From positions 1-39,978 of IMG/VR virus record IMGVR_UViG_3300025815_000025: a DNA stretch of 39,978 nucleotides. One strand, 5' to 3'. Positions 36,678 through 39,978 of the stretch are shown one piece after another. The notes beneath the pieces were generated by a model that did not search any database, was not told where the DNA came from, and saw only the letters and a program-made list of their open reading frames with translations. Numbering within the stretch: position 1 is the stretch's first letter; the number at the start of each line of letters is the position of its first letter. The position numbers and the translations under genes were made by a program. Origin of the DNA: a virus.

Positions 36678-38450
36678 ATGAAGAATTTTGGAGAACAATT
36701 AGGTTGGGAAGTAGGCGTAGATTTCCCAGACTGGGCAAATACAGAGATTTATGTTAAAACAATTAGTAAAGGGTATCTTTTGGAAGGAGAAACACCAAAA
36801 GATGCGTATTGGCGTGTCGCTACTGCAGTCGCGCGCCGTTTGGGAAGAAATGATCTTGCCAGCAAGTTTTTTGATTATATTTGGAGGGGTTGGCTTAATC
36901 TTGCTTCTCCCGTTTTATCTAATACAGGTACTGATCGGGGCTTGCCAATATCTTGTTTTGGAGTTGATGTTGGGGATTCGATCCAAGAAATTGGAATGAA
37001 GAACTTAGAGATGATGCTGCTTGCAAAACACGGAGGCGGTGTAGGTGTTGGAATGAACATGATTCGACCTGCCGGCACACCAATTACTCAGAATGGTACA
37101 TCAGATGGGGTAGTTCCATTTGCTAAGATATATGATTCAACTATTATTGCTACCAATCAAGGAGCAGTACGAAGAGGTGCAGCATCAGTAAACTTAAACA
37201 TTGAACATGATGATTTTGATGAGTGGATTGAAATCAGAGAACCAAAAGGTGATGTTAACAGACAATGTCTAAACTTACATCAATGTGTGGTAGTTGGTGA
37301 TAAGTTTATGAGAAAGTTAGAAGATGGTGATCCTGAAGCAAGAAGAAGATGGGGCAAGGTACTTCAAAAGAGAAAAGCAACAGGCGAACCATATATTATG
37401 TTTAAGGGTAATGTAAACAAACAGAACCCAGAAGCTTATAAGCAAAACGGACTTAAAGTTTACATGACTAATATATGTAGTGAAATTGCATTGCACACAG
37501 ATGAATCACACTCATTCGTATGTTGTTTATCGTCATTAAATCTATCAAAATATGATGAATGGAAAGATACCGACTTAATTTACACAGCAACATGGTTTTT
37601 AGATGGCGTACTTGAAGAATTTATTCAACGAGCGAAAAATATGCGTGGATTTGAAAACAGTGTAAGAAGTGCTGAAAAGGGTCGTGCTTTAGGCCTTGGT
37701 GTATTAGGATGGCACACATATTTACAACAACGAGGTATTCCATTTGATTCATTAGCTGCTCAATTTGAAACCCGTAAGATATTTTCACAGATGAAGATTG
37801 AAAGTGAACGAGCTTCGATGGCCATGGCAGAACAATATGGAGAACCACTTTGGTGTGTTGGCACAGGAATGAGAAACACTCACCTTAGAGCAATTGCACC
37901 AACTGTATCAAACTCAAAGTTGTCAGGCAATGTTTCTCCAGGTATTGAACCATGGGCAGCAAATGTATTTACAGAGCAAACAGCAAAGGGTACATTTATT
38001 CGCAAGAATAAAGAGTTGGAACGGGTTCTTAGAAAAGCAGGAATCAATAACAAAGAAACTTGGGATAAGATTCTGTCAGATGGCGGTTCTATTCAAGGAA
38101 TTGATGAATTAGATAACTGGGTGTATTGTGATGGTAAACTTGTTAACGTAGCTGATTGTGCTGAAGGTAAAGAGGTTGATAGAGTAAAGGATGTATTCAA
38201 AACATTCAAAGAAATCAATCAACTTGAGTTAGTAAGACAGGCTGGTATCAGACAACAATATATTGATCAAGCAGTATCTCTTAACTTGGCGTTTCCATCG
38301 CAAGCAACGCCGAAATGGCTCAATCAAGTACATTTAGAAGCATGGAAGCAAGGTGTAAAAACTTTATATTATACAAGAACAGAGTCGGTATTGAGAGGTG
38401 ATATTGCAGAACAAGCAATGAATCCTGACTGCATTTCTTGCGATGGCTAA
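36678..38450 (+). CDS. nrdA: Ribonucleotide reductase class I, alpha subunit (NrdA), no ATP cone
   Basis: A 590-residue catalytic subunit, short compared with E. coli NrdA (761). The ATG at 36678 is used; an earlier in-frame TTG lies inside nrdB. Active-site residues are C93 (ISCFGVDV), the N265-x-C267-x-E269 set (TNICSEIAL) and C282/C283 (FVCCLSSLNL). The C-terminal thioredoxin/glutaredoxin-exchange pair is C585 and C588 (DCISCDG). The N-terminus starts near the helical domain and lacks the ATP cone, so dATP feedback inhibition is probably absent. Regions LPISCFGVDVGDSIQEIG, KHGGGVGVGMNMIRPAG and VRRGAASVNLNIEH are standard. It has no Shine-Dalgarno, and AAGTT precedes the ATG, so it is coupled to nrdB. 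Confidence 0.94.
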   Translation: MKNFGEQLGWEVGVDFPDWANTEIYVKTISKGYLLEGETPKDAYWRVATAVARRLGRNDLASKFFDYIWRGWLNLASPVLSNTGTDRGLPISCFGVDVGDSIQEIGMKNLEMMLLAKHGGGVGVGMNMIRPAGTPITQNGTSDGVVPFAKIYDSTIIATNQGAVRRGAASVNLNIEHDDFDEWIEIREPKGDVNRQCLNLHQCVVVGDKFMRKLEDGDPEARRRWGKVLQKRKATGEPYIMFKGNVNKQNPEAYKQNGLKVYMTNICSEIALHTDESHSFVCCLSSLNLSKYDEWKDTDLIYTATWFLDGVLEEFIQRAKNMRGFENSVRSAEKGRALGLGVLGWHTYLQQRGIPFDSLAAQFETRKIFSQMKIESERASMAMAEQYGEPLWCVGTGMRNTHLRAIAPTVSNSKLSGNVSPGIEPWAANVFTEQTAKGTFIRKNKELERVLRKAGINNKETWDKILSDGGSIQGIDELDNWVYCDGKLVNVADCAEGKEVDRVKDVFKTFKEINQLELVRQAGIRQQYIDQAVSLNLAFPSQATPKWLNQVHLEAWKQGVKTLYYTRTESVLRGDIAEQAMNPDCISCDG

Positions 38451-38479
38451 TTGGAAAATACAAATAAAATCATTATAAT
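38451..38479 (+). promoter_or_regulatory. Sigma70-like promoter before GroES-like gene
   Basis: TTGGAA (38451-38456), 17-base spacer, TATAAT (38474-38479) with ATCAT lead-in. The -35 abuts the stop codon of nrdA, and AAAAGGAG precedes the ATG at 38496. Confidence 0.75.
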
Positions 38480-38495
38480 ATAAAAAAGGAGTTAT

Positions 38496-38792
38496 ATGGA
38501 AATCAAACGTGTAGGCGAAGATCGTTATTTTATCAAACCTGATGTAGAAAAGAACACAAAAACTAAATCAGGTATTATTGTAGAGACTTCAGATGATGCT
38601 AGATCATATAAGACTGGCGTTATCATGCATAAAGGTTTAGGTCGTAATGACGATAAAACAAAGCTAGTATTGCCATTCGAAGAAGGCGATCGAGTAATGT
38701 ATGAACCTCGCAATCAAATTGAAATAATGGTTGATGATGATAAACTTGTAGTAATTAGAGAGACTAATATCATTTGTAGCTACGATGGATGA
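38496..38792 (+). CDS. GroES-like co-chaperonin, gp31 functional analogue
   Basis: A 98-residue GroES-fold protein. The barrel strands are recognised in KRVGEDRYFIKPD, a mobile loop-like KNTKTKSGIIVETSDDARSY, then KTGVIMHKGLG, LVLPFEEGDRVMYEPRNQIE and DDKLVVIRETNIICSY. These match the GroES order of lid strand, mobile loop that docks GroEL, G-x-V-x-x-V-G-x-G, GD-x-V and the final ILREDDI strand. T4 gp31 (111 residues) replaces GroES so that host GroEL can fold gp23. With a gp23 relative in this genome, the same job is likely. No GroEL is seen, so host GroEL would be the partner. AAAAGGAG is a strong ribosome-binding site. Confidence 0.82.
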   Translation: MEIKRVGEDRYFIKPDVEKNTKTKSGIIVETSDDARSYKTGVIMHKGLGRNDDKTKLVLPFEEGDRVMYEPRNQIEIMVDDDKLVVIRETNIICSYDG

Positions 38793-39093
38793 GATACAAT
38801 TCATACCAATTGAATCAGTAGAACCGCATGTATTTGACAAAATGGTGAATATGTTGAATGAACATCCGCCAGCCCGACTTCATATGCTTAATGAAGTTAC
38901 AGTAAACGAATTTAAAAAAACTATAGTTGAATTCATTGATTATCTGATTCATGTTGGAGAACATCTAGAAGAATATGAAACATGTACAGCACTCGTAAAA
39001 AAACGAACGGCATACTTGAAATGGTTGCAAGGTAATAGAACTACTATTACAGTTATACGAGATATTATTAATGAATTCAAAGATCAATTATAA
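38785..39093 (+). CDS. Hypothetical helical protein (102 aa)
   Basis: A 102-residue protein that overlaps the GroES-like gene by eight bases. MDEIQFIPIESVEPHVFDKM opens a largely helical chain with NEFKKTIVEFIDYLIHVGEH and KKRTAYLKWLQGNRTTITVI. There are no metal sites, signal or membrane segments, and one Cys. Its overlap with groES and the closeness to queE suggest it is cotranslated. I do not recognise the family; a small binding partner or regulator would fit. Confidence 0.6.
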   Translation: MDEIQFIPIESVEPHVFDKMVNMLNEHPPARLHMLNEVTVNEFKKTIVEFIDYLIHVGEHLEEYETCTALVKKRTAYLKWLQGNRTTITVIRDIINEFKDQL

Positions 39094-39100
39094 ATTAAAA

Positions 39101-39107
39101 AAGGAGG
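39101..39107 (+). promoter_or_regulatory. Strong ribosome-binding site before queE
   Basis: AAGGAGG seven bases before the ATG at 39115, the best match to the anti-Shine-Dalgarno in the replication region. Confidence 0.75.
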
Positions 39108-39114
39108 AAACGAC

Positions 39115-39963
39115 ATGAAGATCAATCTAGTCGAAAATGGAGTGTTCCCTATAACTAAAGATGCAGATGGCAATCTTTTAGAAGGAGCACTTGACACAGG
39201 ATTATCTTCACCTGGTACAGTCCAAGGTGAGGGTAAACTTTTAGGAACATCGTGCTTATTTATTAGAACGTCTGGGTGCAATTTGCGTTGTGCTTGGGTA
39301 GGTGCTGATGGAAATGGATCACCTTGTGATACGCCATATTCATCACATCATGCAGAAACTAATAAAATGGAAGTAGATGATGTGGTAAAACTAGTTCAAG
39401 CAAATCGAGGCAAAATGAACTATGTTGTTGTATCAGGCGGCGAACCTACAATGCAACGACCCGTAATTGAATTAGTTACAAAACTAAGAGCATTGAGGTT
39501 TCATGTAACTATTGAAAGTAATGCAACTATATATTCAAGAGAATTAGCCCAAAATACCAATTTAATGTCTATGTCACCTAAGTTAGCATCATCAACACCG
39601 CATGAAGCCAATTTGAAAAATACAGGCATTGACTATTCAGAACATTGGGCTAAGAAGCACGAATCTAAGCGTCGTAATATTGATACAATTCAAAAGTATA
39701 TAGATGCTGCTAAACTTTATGATAATGATTTTCAACTTAAATTTGTAGTTCAAAATCCAGGAGATATTGAAGAGATTGAAAATGGCTTCTTAGCTCATTT
39801 AACAGGATGGACTGCAGATGATGTAGTATTGATGCCAGAAGGCACATCTTCAGATATGTTAGCTGACAGAAGCTATTGGGCAATTGAAGCAGCAATCAAT
39901 AGAGGTTGGAGATTCACACCACGTTTACATATTGAATTATTTGGTAAAGCAAGAGCAGTATAA
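39115..39963 (+). CDS. queE: 7-carboxy-7-deazaguanine synthase (QueE), radical SAM, with inserted cluster loop
   Basis: A 282-residue radical-SAM enzyme of the QueE family, which contracts the pterin ring to give 7-carboxy-7-deazaguanine, the precursor of preQ0. The substrate strand LSSPGTVQGEGKLLGTSCLF has the QGEG block of QueE. The cluster motif is C55-x3-C59-x11-C71: the usual CNLRC-x-W-CDT is interrupted by a nine-residue insert (VGADGNGSP). SGGEPTMQRPVIELVTKLR is the GGE-type SAM contact, and ESNATIYS follows. In phages QueE supports either deazaguanine modification of DNA, which blocks restriction enzymes, or host tRNA chemistry. Neighbouring genes outside the window would tell which. 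AAGGAGG lies seven bases before the ATG. Confidence 0.9.
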   Translation: MKINLVENGVFPITKDADGNLLEGALDTGLSSPGTVQGEGKLLGTSCLFIRTSGCNLRCAWVGADGNGSPCDTPYSSHHAETNKMEVDDVVKLVQANRGKMNYVVVSGGEPTMQRPVIELVTKLRALRFHVTIESNATIYSRELAQNTNLMSMSPKLASSTPHEANLKNTGIDYSEHWAKKHESKRRNIDTIQKYIDAAKLYDNDFQLKFVVQNPGDIEEIENGFLAHLTGWTADDVVLMPEGTSSDMLADRSYWAIEAAINRGWRFTPRLHIELFGKARAV

Positions 39964-39966
39964 GTT

Positions 39967-39978
39967 ATGACAAAGAAG
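39967..39978 (+). CDS. Start of next gene (only four codons in window)
   Basis: ATG at 39967 follows the TAA of queE after three bases (GTT) and reads MTKK to the window end. The AGTTATG start context resembles those of genes at 36678 and 28008. A downstream preQ0-pathway gene (QueC, QueD, FolE) would be a natural partner for queE, but nothing here shows it. Confidence 0.4.

Overview
The window is a continuous stretch of an AT-rich (roughly one third G+C by eye, not counted) T4-like contractile-tailed bacteriophage genome. All 48 genes that I support lie on the + strand, packed with gaps of at most about 120 bases or with short overlaps. The T4 assignment rests on a gp23-type major capsid C-terminus, gp18 tail sheath, gp19 tube, gp26-type baseplate protein, gp53-like LysM protein, gp32 single-strand binding protein, UvsX, gp41-type helicase and gp31/GroES. 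PhoH, a QueE radical-SAM enzyme, class I ribonucleotide reductase and many beta-rich fibre genes with GDGSGLTGI repeats resemble aquatic T4-like phages. The host cannot be named. It probably reads sigma70-type promoters (TTGNNN, 16-17 bases, TATAAT) and uses Shine-Dalgarno sites.

Layout. 1-659: end of the capsid gene and a terminator. 775-1443: GIY-YIG homing endonuclease in a cassette with repeated flanks. 1.5-4.5 kb: LamG-type protein and small fibre-like virion proteins. 4.5-5.2 kb: PhoH. 5.2-8.4 kb: neck and tail-completion genes (gp13-, gp14-, gp15-like). 8.4-15.0 kb: a cassette of fibre/adhesin genes sharing shuffled modules, with small unknown genes. 15.1-15.7 kb: two small genes under a sigma70-like promoter. 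15.7-26.6 kb: sheath, tube, gp26-like protein and an overlapping second frame, tape measure, tube-cap/initiator, gp53-like and hub proteins. 26.7-29.7 kb: a reduced family A DNA polymerase, a putative PD-(D/E)XK protein and an orphan marine-phage family. 29.7-30.4 kb: a late-type gene. 30.5-31.1 kb: HNH homing endonuclease. 31.1-35.6 kb: gp32, UvsX, 5' nuclease, helicase. 35.7-39.98 kb: NrdB, NrdA, GroES, an unknown, QueE and the first codons of another gene.

Two promoter systems are visible. Virion genes are preceded by ATATTTAT followed by an A/T-rich tail, which is the T4 late element TATAAATA in inverted orientation. DNA-metabolism genes are preceded by TTGNNN-16/17-TATAAT with a shared CAT just upstream of the -10. 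Six good hairpin-plus-T terminators separate blocks, usually with a promoter directly behind or around them. Several start codons lie so close to their promoter that leaderless mRNAs are likely.

Working model: sigma70-like promoters make the replication and nucleotide enzymes. PolA-like polymerase, gp41 helicase, gp32, UvsX and the 5' nuclease copy and recombine the genome, and NrdA/NrdB supply dNTPs. QueE points to deazaguanine chemistry on DNA or tRNA. Late promoters then produce head, neck, tail and fibre proteins, and the GroES-like protein probably helps fold the capsid protein, as gp31 does in T4. The most unusual points are the inverted late-promoter element, the possible +1 frameshift between the gp26-like gene and the next frame, the polymerase with a decayed proofreading domain, the duplicated flanks of the homing genes, and a promoter that sits inside a terminator.
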